NCBI GenBank assembly: GCA_050299335.1
Contig: JBNKVT010000014.1
Coordinates: 62,001-126,000 of the forward strand
DNA: 64,000 bases
Reading direction: 5' to 3'
Source: JBNKVT01 sp050299335
GTDB taxonomy: Bacteria > Pseudomonadota > Alphaproteobacteria > Rhodobacterales > Rhodobacteraceae
Part shown: positions 1-8,151 of the stretch, piece by piece
Position numbering within the stretch: position 1 is the first letter of the stretch
How the letters are laid out: every line of letters begins with the position of its first letter
Translations under genes and position numbers: made by a program
Notes under the pieces: generated by a model
What the model was told of the DNA's origin: nothing
Seen by the model: the letters and a program-made list of their open reading frames with translations, nothing else
The model's database searches: none

Positions 1-863
1 CAGTAGTGCAAGGGCTGCTCCATCCCCGGCGCCTCGGTGCCGATGCCGATGCTGCCACCGTCATAATGCCGCCCGTAGGAAATCACCGGCCAGCCGTAAT
101 TCGCCCCGGCCTCGGGCCGGTTGACCTCGTCGCCGCCCTGAGCGCCGTGTTCGTTGATCCAGAGCACGCCATCGGCATCGAGCGCGGCTCCTTGCGGGTT
201 GCGGTGGCCGTAGGACCAGATTTCCGGCAGCCAGTCGCCGGACTTGAAGGGATTGTCGGGCGGGATGCTGCCCGTGCGGGTGATGCGGATGACCTTGCCG
301 TTATGGACCGAGACATCCTGGGCCTTGTCCCGGTCACCGCGCTCGCCGATGGTCAGAAACAGCGTGCCGTCAGGGGCCTCGACGAGGCGGCTGCCGAAAT
401 GGTGGGTCGAGGCGGTGGGATTGCGCATCGAAAAGATCACCCGCAGATCCTCGAGCGCGGTGCCGTCATCACTCAGCCGCGCCACGGCCATTGCGGTCCC
501 GGCCCCGCCGCCCCGGGGTTCGGAAAAGGACAGGAAAATCTCGCGGCTTTGGGTGAAATTCCGCGCCACCACGACATCCAGAAGCCCGCCTTGCCCGGCT
601 GCCGCAACGCGGGGCACGCCGGACACGTCGATGCTCTCGCCCCCTTTCAGATGCAGCAGACGCCCGCCGCGTTCGGTGATCAGAGTGCCGCCGCCGGGCA
701 GAAAGCCGATGGCCCAGGGCTCGCGCAGGCCCGAGACCATCCTGGTGACCTGAACCGTGCCGCTCTCAACCCGCTCTGTCGTCTGGGCCCGAGCAAGGGG
801 CGCGGCCAGAATCGTGGCGGTCAGGATCAAAAGCGCGGGAAATCTTGCGGCAAGCCGTTTCAT
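1..863 (-). CDS. PQQ-dependent sugar (aldose) dehydrogenase, C-terminus beyond the left edge
   Basis: The start codon is the ATG at 863 on the minus strand; the reading frame stays open to the window edge, so only about 287 N-terminal residues are present. The N-terminus (MKRLAARFPALLILTATILA, then a cleavage site near APLARA) is a Sec signal peptide, so the enzyme is periplasmic. The mature part begins with the segment typical of soluble glucose/sorbosone dehydrogenases (GLREPWAIGFLPGG), followed by TERGGRL, a GQGGLLDV blade and SYGHRNPQG, all characteristic of the YliI/Asd six-bladed propeller. The family oxidises aldoses using PQQ. The gene is divergent from the iron-type permease, with about 80 bp between the starts. 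The substrate cannot be read from sequence. Confidence 0.85.
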   Translation of the reverse strand, partial: MKRLAARFPALLILTATILAAPLARAQTTERVESGTVQVTRMVSGLREPWAIGFLPGGGTLITERGGRLLHLKGGESIDVSGVPRVAAAGQGGLLDVVVARNFTQSREIFLSFSEPRGGGAGTAMAVARLSDDGTALEDLRVIFSMRNPTASTHHFGSRLVEAPDGTLFLTIGERGDRDKAQDVSVHNGKVIRITRTGSIPPDNPFKSGDWLPEIWSYGHRNPQGAALDADGVLWINEHGAQGGDEVNRPEAGANYGWPVISYGRHYDGGSIGIGTEAPGMEQPLHY

Positions 864-942
864 TGTCCCCTCCGGGCGGGTTATAGGCTTTATCGACCCT
901 AAACGCCGGGACACGGATCCGGCAAGGCAGCGGAGATCAGGA

Positions 943-2595
943 GTGGGTGAACGGGGACTGAATGCGCTGGCCTGGGTGGCGGCCCTTCTGTGCCTGTTGC
1001 CCATCGTCGCCGTCGCCTTCGCCGCCATGAGCGGCACGCTGGACGCCTGGCGGTCGCTGGCCGACACCGTGCTGCCGCGGTTCACGCTGACCACGCTCTA
1101 TCTGGTGTTCATGGTGGCAGCGGGCACCTTCGTCATCGGCACCGGCACCGCCTGGCTGGTCGCCACCTGCCGCTTTCCGGGCGCGAAGCTGCTCGAGGTC
1201 GGCCTCGCCCTGCCACTGGCCTTCCCGGCCTATGTGCTGGCCTATGCCTATACCGATTTCCTCGACCATCCCGGACCCGTGCAGTCGCTGCTGCGCGCGA
1301 TCACCGGCTGGGGTCCGCGCGATTACTGGTTCCCGGAAATCCGCTCGCTGGGCGGCGCGGCGCTGATGCTGATCTTCGTGCTTTACCCTTATGTCTATCT
1401 GCTGGCCCGCGCCGCGTTTCTGCAGCAAAGCGCCGGGGCCTATCTCGCCGCCCGCACCCTGGGGCGGCGACCGTTCCAGGCCTTTCTGAGCGTCTCGCTG
1501 CCCATGGCCCGGCCCGCCATCGCCGGCGGGGTGATCCTGACGGTGATGGAGACCATCGCCGATTTCGGCACCGTGGCGCATTTCGGGGTGCAGACCTTCG
1601 CCACCGGCATCTACCAGACCTGGTTCTCCATGGGCGACCGCGCGGCCTCGGCGCAGCTGGCGCTGTGCCTTCTCGGGGTCGCGCTGATGCTGGCGCTGAT
1701 CGAGCGGGTCCAGAGGGGGGGCGCCAAACGCTACCCGACACGGGGACCGACCGAGCCGATGCCGCCGCAGCCGCTGACCGGCTGGCGCGGTTGGGCCGCG
1801 AGTGCCGCCTGCGCCCTGCCGGTTCTCGTCGGCTTCGTCCTGCCGGTGCTGATCCTCGGCGCGATGGCGGTGCGTTCCGGCCAGACTCCCTTCGCGCCGC
1901 GCTACGCAGGGTTCATCGCCAATTCCCTGACCCTGGCCGCCATTGCCGCGACCCTGACCGTCGCCGCCGCCATCCTGATCGGATTTTCCTCGCGGCTGAA
2001 GCCCGGACGTGCCTCGCGCACCCGGCTGCTGCTGGCCGGTCTCGGATATGCGGTGCCGGGCGGGGTGATCGCGGTGGGGCTGATGGTGCCGTTTGCCCAT
2101 CTTGACAATGCGATCTCCGCCTTCACGAAGGAGAATTTCGGGTTCTCCACCGGTCTGTTGTTCACCGGCTCGATCTGGCTGCTGGTCATCGCCTATATGG
2201 TGCGGTTCATGGCCGCCGCCCTGTCGGCCTTCGATAGTGGAATCACCCAGATCAACCCCAATATCGACGCCGCCGCCCGTACCCTCGGCCGCAGCCCGGC
2301 GGGGATGATCTTCCGGGTGCATCTGCCGCTGATGCGGACCTCGCTCCTGACCGGGCTTCTGATCGTCTTCGTCGATGTGATGAAGGAATTGCCGGCGACG
2401 CTGATTCTGAGGCCGTTCAATTTCGACACCCTGGCGGTCCAGGCCCACCGGCTGGCCTCGGACGAGCGGCTGGAACAGGCGGCGGTGCCGTCTTTGATCA
2501 TCGTCGCCTTCGGCCTGATGCCGGTGATCCTGTTATGCCGGACCCTGGCAGCAAAGTCCCGTTCGGCTCAAGGATCCGGAATTCTTGCAACGTAA
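943..2595 (+). CDS. Iron(III)-type ABC transporter permease, fused double module (FbpB/AfuB family)
   Basis: A 550-residue inner-membrane protein with about twelve hydrophobic segments in two homologous halves. Each half carries the cytoplasmic EAA loop that docks on the ABC ATPase: AARTLGRRPFQAFLSVSLP in the first half and AARTLGRSPAGMIFRVHLP in the second. This fused architecture is typical of Fe3+ importers such as FbpB/AfuB. I chose the GTG at 943 because GGAG lies seven bases upstream. An earlier ATG at 757 would run over the divergent dehydrogenase start and add a non-hydrophobic tail. No binding protein or ATPase gene is next to it here, which is unusual; they may lie elsewhere. Ferric iron is inferred from family resemblance only. 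Confidence 0.85.
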   Translation: MGERGLNALAWVAALLCLLPIVAVAFAAMSGTLDAWRSLADTVLPRFTLTTLYLVFMVAAGTFVIGTGTAWLVATCRFPGAKLLEVGLALPLAFPAYVLAYAYTDFLDHPGPVQSLLRAITGWGPRDYWFPEIRSLGGAALMLIFVLYPYVYLLARAAFLQQSAGAYLAARTLGRRPFQAFLSVSLPMARPAIAGGVILTVMETIADFGTVAHFGVQTFATGIYQTWFSMGDRAASAQLALCLLGVALMLALIERVQRGGAKRYPTRGPTEPMPPQPLTGWRGWAASAACALPVLVGFVLPVLILGAMAVRSGQTPFAPRYAGFIANSLTLAAIAATLTVAAAILIGFSSRLKPGRASRTRLLLAGLGYAVPGGVIAVGLMVPFAHLDNAISAFTKENFGFSTGLLFTGSIWLLVIAYMVRFMAAALSAFDSGITQINPNIDAAARTLGRSPAGMIFRVHLPLMRTSLLTGLLIVFVDVMKELPATLILRPFNFDTLAVQAHRLASDERLEQAAVPSLIIVAFGLMPVILLCRTLAAKSRSAQGSGILAT

Positions 2596-2616
2596 AACAA
2601 GAAAAACTTGATATTT

Positions 2617-2635
2617 ACTCGCCTTTATGGCGAGT
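2617..2635 (+). terminator. Small hairpin downstream of the permease
   Basis: ACTCGCC (2617-2623) and GGCGAGT (2629-2635) form a perfect 7-bp stem with a TTTAT loop, 22 bases after the permease stop. There is no T-run on the + strand, so it is at best a weak or Rho-assisted terminator, or a 3' end-protecting stem. Confidence 0.35.
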
Positions 2636-2680
2636 TGAGCGGGCAAGGTGGGGATAATTCGGGGAACAGGGCTGAAAATC

Positions 2681-2992
2681 ATGTACTTGACCGATGCAGG
2701 TTTCGAGGCGGCCGCGCCGCCTGAGCAGCTATCCGAACCGCAAAAAGCGCTTTGGTGGCTGAAGAAGGGCGGGTTCCGAACCGGGCAGGAATGGGACCGG
2801 GCCCATGCGATTTGCCAGAAGGGCGAGGGGAAACGGGAATATGACCATGTTCACGCCCTCACGCACTGGATCGAGGGTGACCGCTGGAATTCCGATTACT
2901 GGTACGGACAGGTCGGGGTCGAGCGGGTCAGCGAGGATCCCGAGACCGAATGGACCCATATCGTCACCAGCCTGACCGGCGAGACCGCCTGA
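2681..2992 (+). CDS. Conserved small hypothetical protein
   Basis: A 103-residue acidic, tryptophan-rich soluble protein starting MYLTDAGFEA. It has no signal peptide or membrane segment. Notable stretches are KALWWLKKGGF, EYDHVHALTHWIEGD and NSDYWYGQVG; the Trp/Tyr/His density suggests a compact fold, but I do not recognise a characterised domain. I chose the ATG at 2681; an in-frame start at 2648 would add eleven residues that look like leader sequence. It stands alone between the permease gene and a convergent aldolase gene, 11 bp from the latter's stop. Function unknown. Confidence 0.7.
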   Translation: MYLTDAGFEAAAPPEQLSEPQKALWWLKKGGFRTGQEWDRAHAICQKGEGKREYDHVHALTHWIEGDRWNSDYWYGQVGVERVSEDPETEWTHIVTSLTGETA

Positions 2993-3003
2993 CCCCCCCT
3001 GGG

Positions 3004-3744
3004 TCAGCCGATTTCGCCGCGGGCCGCTGCGAGTTGGCCGTCCAGGGCGCCGACCAGCCCGATCACGTCGCTGGCCACGGCGATATGGCTGTAACCGAGG
3101 GCGGCCAGTTGTCCGACCGAACCGGGCACGAGGCTGATGCTTCCCGCCTCCAGCCCCCGTGACGCGGCCGCGGCGGCGACCTTGCCTGCCGCCGCCATCA
3201 CCGCCGGATCGGTGATCTCCAGTCCCGCCGAGGCGGAATAGTCCGAGGGTCCGAAAAACAGCTGCGTCACCCCGTCGACCGTGGTGATCTCGTCCACAGC
3301 CGCCAGTCCGGCGGGCGATTCGATCTGCACGATCACGCCGGCCTCCCTTTCCCAGCGTGACCTGTACTCCATGCTCTTCCGCCCCCATCCCGAGGCCCGG
3401 ACCACCGGCAACCCCTCACCGCGCCGCCCCTTTGGTGCGAAGCGGCTCATCGCCGCGATCCCGGCGGCTTCCTCGGCACTTTCCACTCGCGGCACCATCA
3501 CGGCATCCGCGCCGCTGTCGAGCACTCGCTTGATCCAGCCCTCGCTGCATTCGGGGATCCGCACCACGGCCCGGCAGCGTTGGCTCAGCGCCATCAACTG
3601 CACTTGCAGCGTTTCGAGCGAGGCGGGCCCGTGCTCGAGATCTAAAACGACAAATCCGAACCCTGCACCGGCTGCGATTTCGGCGACCTGCGGTGACGGC
3701 AGATCGATCCAGCAGCCGAGCTGCGGAGACGGGGAACGGGGCAT
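3004..3744 (-). CDS. HpcH/HpaI family class II aldolase (2-keto-3-deoxy acid aldolase type)
   Basis: A 246-residue cytoplasmic TIM-barrel enzyme. Family members cleave 2-keto-3-deoxy sugar acids, or related hydroxy-keto acids, to pyruvate and an aldehyde using a divalent metal. Catalytic positions are visible: His38 in DLEHGP, Arg62 in VVRIP, Glu142 in VQIESPAG and Asp168 in FFGPSDYS (the last two bind the metal). The start at 3744 follows GGAAG with good spacing; an in-frame ATG at 3789 is less well placed. The gene is monocistronic and convergent with the small protein gene at 2681-2992. The substrate is unknown. The SDR at 18028-18747 resembles keto-deoxy-sugar dehydrogenases, but the two genes are not linked. 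Confidence 0.85.
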   Translation of the reverse strand: MPRSPSPQLGCWIDLPSPQVAEIAAGAGFGFVVLDLEHGPASLETLQVQLMALSQRCRAVVRIPECSEGWIKRVLDSGADAVMVPRVESAEEAAGIAAMSRFAPKGRRGEGLPVVRASGWGRKSMEYRSRWEREAGVIVQIESPAGLAAVDEITTVDGVTQLFFGPSDYSASAGLEITDPAVMAAAGKVAAAAASRGLEAGSISLVPGSVGQLAALGYSHIAVASDVIGLVGALDGQLAAARGEIG

Positions 3745-4269
3745 CGACGCTTCCAATCTTGCTAAGTGCAGCGGGGTGGAGTGCGCCATTCTCTTCCAAA
3801 TGCCGTCCAGGCTCAAGAGGGACTGGGGTATGGGGCAAACGGGCGGTCTGTTACCGAAACCGGGTACCAATATCGGTTCGGGACTAGCCCGATCCCTAGC
3901 AGAACAACGCCTCAAATCCGCCCGGACGGCGCGTTCGGAAAAACCTGCCGACCAAAGGGCGCCAAAATTTTTCAAAAATTTCGGACGCGTTCTTCGAAAG
4001 AACGCGGTGGCACGCCGGATCAGCTTCCGAGCGCCTGGTCGCATCATGGGGTTTGCGCGCATATCCCACGCGCCGTCTTTCGCCCATGTCCAAAGGGATC
4101 GAACCGGACCGGAAGGACACGGGCTCATCCAAACCAATCCGAATATGGCCTGTTGCCAGATATTTCCCCCCGTGCCCTTGCAGCCCCGAGCGGGCGCAAC
4201 TATTCCTTTACCCAACGCGCGGCATAAGGCCTCCGCGCGACAAACTTCACCGGCCCAGAGGCGGATTTC
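3745..4269. other. Intergenic region upstream of clpP, with a perfect 21-bp hairpin
   Basis: This 525-bp gap separates the divergent aldolase and clpP genes. It contains an AT-rich patch (about 3964-3983) and a perfect inverted repeat, CGCGTTCTT (3986-3994) and AAGAACGCG (3998-4006), with a CGA loop. The core GTTC-N7-GAAC is palindromic, so it could be an operator or a stem. It is not the direct-repeat GTTC-N7-GTTC of alphaproteobacterial LexA. A promoter candidate lies at 4177-4206. Short open frames on either strand here have no support. Confidence 0.5.
4177..4206 (+). promoter_or_regulatory. Candidate heat-shock (RpoH-like) or sigma-70 promoter of clpP
   Basis: CTTGCAG (from 4177) and TATTCC (4201-4206) are separated by 17 bases when counted from the end of TTGCAG. 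The CTTG box fits the RpoH -35 element, and clpP is a classic RpoH target. Transcription would start about 55 bases before the clpP ATG. This is a hand match only. Confidence 0.4.
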
Positions 4270-4899
4270 ATGCAAGACCCATACGAGACCTATATGAACA
4301 CCCTTGTGCCGATGGTGGTCGAACAGACCTCGCGCGGCGAACGGGCCTATGACATCTTTTCGCGGCTTCTCAAGGAACGGATCATCTTCGTTTCCGGCCC
4401 CGTCCATGACGGCATGTCGACGCTGATCGTCGCCCAGCTTCTGTTTCTGGAGGCCGAAAACCCGAAAAAAGAGATCGCGATGTATATCAACTCGCCCGGC
4501 GGTGTGGTCTCGTCCGGCCTGTCCATCTACGACACCATGCAGTTCATCCGACCGAAGGTCTCGACCTTGTGCGTTGGGCAGGCGGCCTCGATGGGCTCGC
4601 TGCTGCTGACGGCGGGCGCGAAGGGGATGCGGTATGCGCTGCCGAACGCGCAGATCATGGTCCACCAGCCCTCGGGCGGCTATCAGGGCCAGGCGACGGA
4701 CATCATGATCCATGCCCGCAACACCGAGTCCCTGAAGAAGCGGCTCAACAACATCTATGTCGAGCATACCGGCCAGGATTACGCCACGGTCGAGGATGCG
4801 CTGGAGCGGGACAATTTCATGGATCCCGAACGGGCGAAGGAATGGGGCCTGATCGACGAGATCGTCGCGCACCGCAAGGAACCGGAAGGCGAAGACTGA
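4270..4899 (+). CDS. clpP: ATP-dependent Clp protease proteolytic subunit ClpP
   Basis: A 209-residue serine peptidase that forms a tetradecameric barrel and degrades proteins unfolded by ClpX or ClpA. The catalytic triad is readable: Ser107 in GQAASMGS, His132 in IMVHQPSGG and Asp181 in ERDNFM. The oligomerisation and handle region (QATDIMIHARNTESLKK) is intact and the length is normal. The ATG at 4270 starts the usual N-terminus (VPMVVEQTSRGERAYDIFSRLL). clpX lies 2 kb downstream on the same strand, separated from clpP by a chemoreceptor gene; in most relatives the two genes adjoin directly. That separation suggests clpX has its own promoter (see 6723-6750). Confidence 0.98.
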   Translation: MQDPYETYMNTLVPMVVEQTSRGERAYDIFSRLLKERIIFVSGPVHDGMSTLIVAQLLFLEAENPKKEIAMYINSPGGVVSSGLSIYDTMQFIRPKVSTLCVGQAASMGSLLLTAGAKGMRYALPNAQIMVHQPSGGYQGQATDIMIHARNTESLKKRLNNIYVEHTGQDYATVEDALERDNFMDPERAKEWGLIDEIVAHRKEPEGED

Positions 4900-5066
4900 T
4901 CGGCCGCCTGCGGACCTGTAACGCCAGCACCCGGTTTCGCGGAGTTTCTTGACGTCTGACCGGCAGCGAACGGTCGGGAGAAAAGTCGTGGCGCTTTACA
5001 GCTCGGCGCGATTTGTCTCAATTGCTCCCTGCTTTTCGATCTGGACCCCCCTGAGACCGTTGAAGC

Positions 5067-5093
5067 TAACGAAAGGGTAGTGAATTCCGACTA
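5067..5093 (+). promoter_or_regulatory. Weak sigma-28 (FliA)-like promoter candidate before the chemoreceptor
   Basis: TAACGAAA (5067-5074), exactly 11 bases, then TCCGACTA (5086-5093). This resembles the flagellar sigma-28 pattern TAAAGTTT-N11-GCCGATAA, with about half the positions matching in the first box and five of eight in the second. It lies 28 bases before the receptor start. The appeal is the spacing plus the gene's identity; the match itself is weak. Confidence 0.2.
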
Positions 5094-5120
5094 GGGTCTG
5101 GCACTTGCAGCGGAATCAGT

Positions 5121-6680
5121 GTGGATATCACGATGTCAAAGGTAGAGGTCAGCAGTTTGAAATTCGGCGGATTGACCGACCAGGAAGTCGCCCGCCTTCA
5201 GAAACTCAAACCCGAAATCTCCGAGATCATCGGCCCGGCGCTGGACGCCTTCTACAAGGTGATCGCCATCGATGACGAGCTGATGGCCAAATTCTCCAGA
5301 CCGGGTCAGATTGAGGCCGCGAAATCCGCCCAGGCGAACCACTGGATCAGGATGGCGGAGGACGGGCACAGCAAGGAATATAGGGATTCGGCCACCCAGA
5401 TCGGGGTCGTCCATGCCCGGATCGGCCTGACCCCGGAAATCTATCTGAACGGGTACTCGGTCGTCATCGGCCAGCTGATCAACTTGTTGCTGGTGCGTCA
5501 CCGCTCAAGGATGCGGAAACAGGAACGCCACCTGTTCGGATGGACGATTCGGCGCAAGCCGAAACGGCAGGAGATCGACGATATCCACAAGGATGTGAAC
5601 GTGCTCATCAAGGCGGCGCTCAACGATGCGGGACTGGCGATGCTGGCCTATCGAAAGATCATGGACGAGACGCGCGACCGAGAATTGCAGGAGGCAATGG
5701 ACAGCGCACGCGACCAGGAAATTCAGGTTGTCATGGGCGCGTTCGGCGATGTGGCCACGCGCCTCGCCTCGGGCGACATGTCGCAACCGATGACCACCGA
5801 TCTGCCGCCCCATTACCAACCGATTGCGAACAAGATGAACGAGGCCATTGCCGCGATCTCTGGCGCGATCAGCAGCGTTGTAGCCAGCGCTCGGGGGATC
5901 ATGACGGCCTTCGAAAATATCAACGCAGATACCGAGAACCTGTCTCTGCGCACCAGCCAGCAGGCCGCCGGGATAGAGGAAGCCTCGACCGCGCTGATGG
6001 AAATGACCGCGAATGTGTCCGGAGCCGCCGAAACGACGGACGGGGCCGAGCGTCATGTGAACGCGGTGGCGCGTGACGGGGAAAAGACTCGCGAGGTTGT
6101 GGGGCGGACGGAACACGCCATGCACGAGATCGAGGCAAGCTCGGCCGAGATCGTCGAAATCGTCAAACTGATCGACAGCATTGCCTTTCAGACCAACCTG
6201 CTGGCGCTGAATGCCAGCGTCGAGGCGGCGCGGGCCGGGGAGGCGGGACGTGGATTTGCCGTCGTGGCACAGGAGGTCCGCGCTCTTGCCGGGCGATGTG
6301 CCGATGCCGCGGGCCAGGTCAAGGCGCTGGTCGATACGACGGATGCAAATATCAAGTCCGGAGTCGAGCTCGTGCACCGCACCCGACAGGCGCTGGAGGA
6401 CATCGTCACCAAGATCGGCGAGACGAACGAAATGATCGGCGGGATCGCCCATGCCGCGAAGGAGCAGTCGATAGGTCTGAACGAGCTCAGCCAGTCGGTT
6501 TCGGACATGGACGAAATCACGCAACGAAACGCGGAAATGGTCGAGCAGACCAAATCCCGGACACGATTGCTCAACCAGGAACTGCACACGCTGCTTGAGC
6601 GGCTGGGTCGGTTTCGGACCAGTGACCGGATCGACGACCGGAGCGGGGGAGGCGACGTCTCGCAGGACGTCGCGGCATGA
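5121..6680 (+). CDS. Soluble globin-coupled methyl-accepting chemotaxis protein (HemAT-like aerotaxis sensor)
   Basis: A 519-residue cytoplasmic receptor without membrane segments. Residues 10-180 form a globin-coupled-sensor domain: the segment QIGVVHARIGLTPEIYLNGY supplies the proximal heme ligand, His98, in the H-x-x-I-G-L context typical of HemAT. A HAMP-like linker (about 205-260) leads to a signalling domain with the highly conserved hairpin tip (LLALNASVEAARAGEAGRGF, then AVVAQEVRALA; residues 360-390). The C-terminus lacks an obvious CheR/CheB-tethering pentapeptide. The family senses O2 and modulates CheA. The start is GTG 5121 with GGAA five bases upstream; ATG 5133 is an alternative. 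No che genes are nearby, and its position between clpP and clpX is odd. Confidence 0.9.
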   Translation: MDITMSKVEVSSLKFGGLTDQEVARLQKLKPEISEIIGPALDAFYKVIAIDDELMAKFSRPGQIEAAKSAQANHWIRMAEDGHSKEYRDSATQIGVVHARIGLTPEIYLNGYSVVIGQLINLLLVRHRSRMRKQERHLFGWTIRRKPKRQEIDDIHKDVNVLIKAALNDAGLAMLAYRKIMDETRDRELQEAMDSARDQEIQVVMGAFGDVATRLASGDMSQPMTTDLPPHYQPIANKMNEAIAAISGAISSVVASARGIMTAFENINADTENLSLRTSQQAAGIEEASTALMEMTANVSGAAETTDGAERHVNAVARDGEKTREVVGRTEHAMHEIEASSAEIVEIVKLIDSIAFQTNLLALNASVEAARAGEAGRGFAVVAQEVRALAGRCADAAGQVKALVDTTDANIKSGVELVHRTRQALEDIVTKIGETNEMIGGIAHAAKEQSIGLNELSQSVSDMDEITQRNAEMVEQTKSRTRLLNQELHTLLERLGRFRTSDRIDDRSGGGDVSQDVAA

Positions 6681-6722
6681 CACGGAGGCAACAATCGGCA
6701 GAAACCTGCACATGGACGGGCT

Positions 6723-6750
6723 TTGACAAATTTTGGCCATGACATATGTA
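6723..6750 (+). promoter_or_regulatory. Candidate sigma-70 promoter of clpX
   Basis: TTGACA (6723-6728), 16 bases, then TATGTA (6745-6750), 127 bases before the clpX ATG. The -35 box is a perfect consensus match in an otherwise GC-rich genome. It would give clpX its own transcription, independent of clpP and the receptor gene. Confidence 0.45.
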
Positions 6751-6876
6751 TCAAATCTGCACCACGCCCCTTGTGTTTAGGTTCTGTGACGTGCCTAATA
6801 TTCACACAGGACAGGCATTGACTCGACCGGCGCCGCAGTGTGGTGCCAGAGCCCGCAATGGCTCAAGGAGGACTAG

Positions 6877-8142
6877 ATGAGCAAATCAGGCAACGGGGAC
6901 AGCAAGAACACCCTCTACTGCTCTTTCTGCGGGAAGAGCCAGCACGAGGTGCGCAAACTGATCGCCGGCCCCACCGTGTTCATCTGCGATGAATGTGTCG
7001 AGCTCTGCATGGACATCATCCGGGAAGAGACCAAGTCAAACCTGGTCAAGTCCTCCGACGGCGTGCCGACCCCGCAGGAAATCTGCGACGTGCTCGACGA
7101 TTACGTGATCGGCCAGCAGGTCGCCAAACGTGTGCTGTCGGTGGCGGTCCACAATCATTACAAGCGCCTCAACCACGCCTCGAAGAATTCCGAGGTCGAG
7201 CTGGCGAAATCCAACATCATGCTGATCGGGCCGACGGGCTGCGGCAAGACGCTCCTGGCCCAGACGTTGGCGCGCATTCTCGACGTGCCCTTTACCATGG
7301 CCGACGCAACGACCCTGACCGAGGCGGGCTATGTCGGCGAAGATGTCGAGAACATCATCCTGAAGCTGTTGCAGTCCGCCGAATACAATGTCGAACGCGC
7401 CCAGCGGGGCATCGTCTATATCGACGAGGTCGACAAGATTTCCCGCAAGTCCGACAACCCCTCGATCACCCGCGACGTCTCGGGCGAGGGGGTGCAGCAG
7501 GCGTTGTTGAAGATCATGGAAGGCACGGTCGCCTCGGTGCCGCCTCAGGGCGGGCGCAAACATCCGCAACAGGAATTCCTGCCGGTCGACACCACCACTA
7601 TTCTCTTCATTTGCGGCGGCGCCTTTGCCGGGCTCGACCGGATCATCGCCCAGCGGAACAAGGGCTCGGCCATGGGGTTCGCGGCGGATGTCAAATCCGA
7701 CGATGACCGGCGGATCGGCGAGCTGCTGCTCGATCTCGAACCCGAGGACCTGCTGAAATTCGGGCTGATCCCGGAATTCGTCGGCCGGTTGCCGGTGATC
7801 GCGACCCTGACCGACCTCGATGAGGAGGCGCTGGTCACCATCCTCACCCAGCCCAAGAACGCACTGGTCAAACAGTACCAGCGCCTGTTCGAGATGGAGG
7901 ATGCCAGACTGACCTTCACCGAGGACGCGCTTATTGCCATCTCCAAGAAGGCGATCGAGCGCAAGACCGGGGCGCGGGGTTTGCGCTCGATCCTCGAAGA
8001 GGTACTGCTCGACACGATGTTCGACCTGCCTGGCCTGTCCAATGTCGAAGAGGTCGTCGTCAACGAAGAGGCGATCCTGCGCGAGGGCGATCCTCTGCTG
8101 ATCTATGCCGAATCGAAGGAAAAGCCGGCAACGGCGGGGTGA
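6877..8142 (+). CDS. clpX: ATP-dependent Clp protease ATP-binding subunit ClpX
   Basis: A 421-residue AAA+ unfoldase that recognises substrates, unfolds them and feeds them to ClpP. In order: an N-terminal C4 zinc-binding domain (YCSFCGKSQ and FICDECVELC), Walker A GPTGCGKT, the pore loop GYVGEDV, Walker B VYIDEVDKI, and sensor-2 GARGLRSILEE. The ClpP-docking loop reads MGF (in KGSAMGFAADV) rather than the IGF of E. coli, a conservative change. A ribosome-binding site, AAGGAGG, lies just before the ATG. The length is normal. A 135-residue gene follows after ten bases and may be co-transcribed. Confidence 0.98.
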   Translation: MSKSGNGDSKNTLYCSFCGKSQHEVRKLIAGPTVFICDECVELCMDIIREETKSNLVKSSDGVPTPQEICDVLDDYVIGQQVAKRVLSVAVHNHYKRLNHASKNSEVELAKSNIMLIGPTGCGKTLLAQTLARILDVPFTMADATTLTEAGYVGEDVENIILKLLQSAEYNVERAQRGIVYIDEVDKISRKSDNPSITRDVSGEGVQQALLKIMEGTVASVPPQGGRKHPQQEFLPVDTTTILFICGGAFAGLDRIIAQRNKGSAMGFAADVKSDDDRRIGELLLDLEPEDLLKFGLIPEFVGRLPVIATLTDLDEEALVTILTQPKNALVKQYQRLFEMEDARLTFTEDALIAISKKAIERKTGARGLRSILEEVLLDTMFDLPGLSNVEEVVVNEEAILREGDPLLIYAESKEKPATAG

Positions 8143-8151
8143 TCCCGGCCG

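Noticed and set aside
3989..4003. LexA box upstream of clpP
   Set aside because: Alphaproteobacterial LexA recognises the direct repeat GTTC-N7-GTTC; this site is the inverted form and clpP is not a usual SOS gene.
3896..4132. 78-codon minus-strand frame between the aldolase gene and clpP
   Set aside because: No ribosome-binding site, atypical composition and overlap with the hairpin region; nothing recognisable.
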